From the NCBI GenBank assembly GCA_963383645.1, contig OY726571.1, positions 76,243,860-76,307,859 on the forward strand: DNA of 64,000 bases, written 5' to 3'. Positions 63,716-64,000 of the stretch are shown in pieces. The first letter of the stretch is position 1. Each line of letters opens with the position of its first letter. The stretch is from Muscardinus avellanarius. Lineage: Eukaryota; Chordata; Mammalia; Rodentia; Gliridae. Position numbers and translations under genes: made by a program. The notes under the pieces were generated by a model that worked only from the letters and a program-made list of their open reading frames with translations, did no database searches and was not told the origin of the DNA.

Positions 63716-63717
63716 CT
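63478..63717 (+). mobile_element. B1-ID SINE, long type with (AC)n tail
   Basis: It reads 'gctgggcatggtagggtgca', 'cctcagctacttagtgaggc', 'gaaaataggtttgggagttt', 'gttcaatccctaggaacaca'. (AC)19 at 63675-63713. Short target duplication acatttttc (63468-63476 / 63718-63726), lying outside the AC run. Confidence 0.9.
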
Positions 63718-63726
63718 ACATTTTTC

Positions 63727-64000
63727 TATTTGGTTGTCTACCTTCTTATTTGATAAAGTTCATTTTATATTATTTATATTTTTATTGAGTAAATATATTG
63801 ACTATAATAAGGTGATATGGGGATCATTGCTATAAAATTCCTTGAGATAGGTTTTAGAAATGAACAGGAATCAACCCAGGAACACCACAGTTCTGGATAT
63901 AAGAGAGAAGGTAAGAACATTAATATTAACCAAAGAAAATGAACTGCTAGGCACAGCATTTGCAGCAACACCATCCACATTGCACTTCAAGGTTGTGTAC
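63727..64000. other. Unique AT-rich sequence to window end
   Basis: No recognised repeat or gene. Confidence 0.4.

Overview
The window looks like non-coding nuclear DNA from a mammal, most likely a rodent of the squirrel-related clade (Sciuromorpha sensu lato). This rests on roughly 40 copies of a short element joining a 7SL-derived B1 half to a tRNA-like ID half (the B1-dID/MEN type of composite SINE), one stand-alone ID element, and a lineage-typical LINE-1 whose 3' end closes with a 'caccaataaa'-like tail. Older layers (MIR, L2-like, L1M, MLT1-type MaLR LTRs) fit a placental mammal. The species is not determined.

I find no protein-coding gene, exon or intact processed pseudogene. Every open frame I examined is short and is explained by a transposon, a microsatellite or chance. 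The only RNA-gene-like object besides the SINEs is a degenerate 5S rRNA pseudogene at about 43634-43740.

Layout. 1-3200: LINE-1 pieces, including a reverse-strand L1 5' end (5' UTR plus broken ORF1). 3.2-9 kb: mostly unique sequence with MIR, SINEs, a duplicated AC-rich block and a pyrimidine tract. 9-11.5 kb: L1, a nest of three SINEs, then a tandem SINE pair sharing one target duplication. 12.3-15.5 kb: relatively CpG-containing unique sequence (candidate conserved elements) around a SINE split by an L1. 17.3-21.1 kb: an ancient L1M mosaic broken by a SINE and an LTR. 21.8-32.3 kb: SINEs, MIR/ID, a 5'-inverted L1 and an MaLR fragment. 32.5-40.6 kb: the longest repeat-poor stretch, with homeodomain-type motif clusters and a strong G-quadruplex motif, the best candidate regulatory region. 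40.9-41.5 kb: a second 5'-inverted (twin-primed) L1 with a target duplication. 43.4-43.7 kb: a CCAAT inverted repeat and the 5S pseudogene. 45-64 kb: dense SINEs, at least four MaLR LTRs, a gammaretrovirus-like solo LTR whose TATA region was hit by a SINE, L1M ends and many microsatellites.

How it works together: this is most consistent with a gene-desert or long intronic segment whose architecture is set by successive retrotransposition. Nesting and target-site duplications give a relative insertion order. Candidate regulatory segments are inferred from composition and motifs only; conservation could not be tested. I did not find an undescribed biological system. The most notable items are the two twin-primed L1 insertions, a distinct short SINE subfamily, the SINE dimer with one target duplication, the 5S pseudogene and the dyad-symmetric homeodomain-site cluster.
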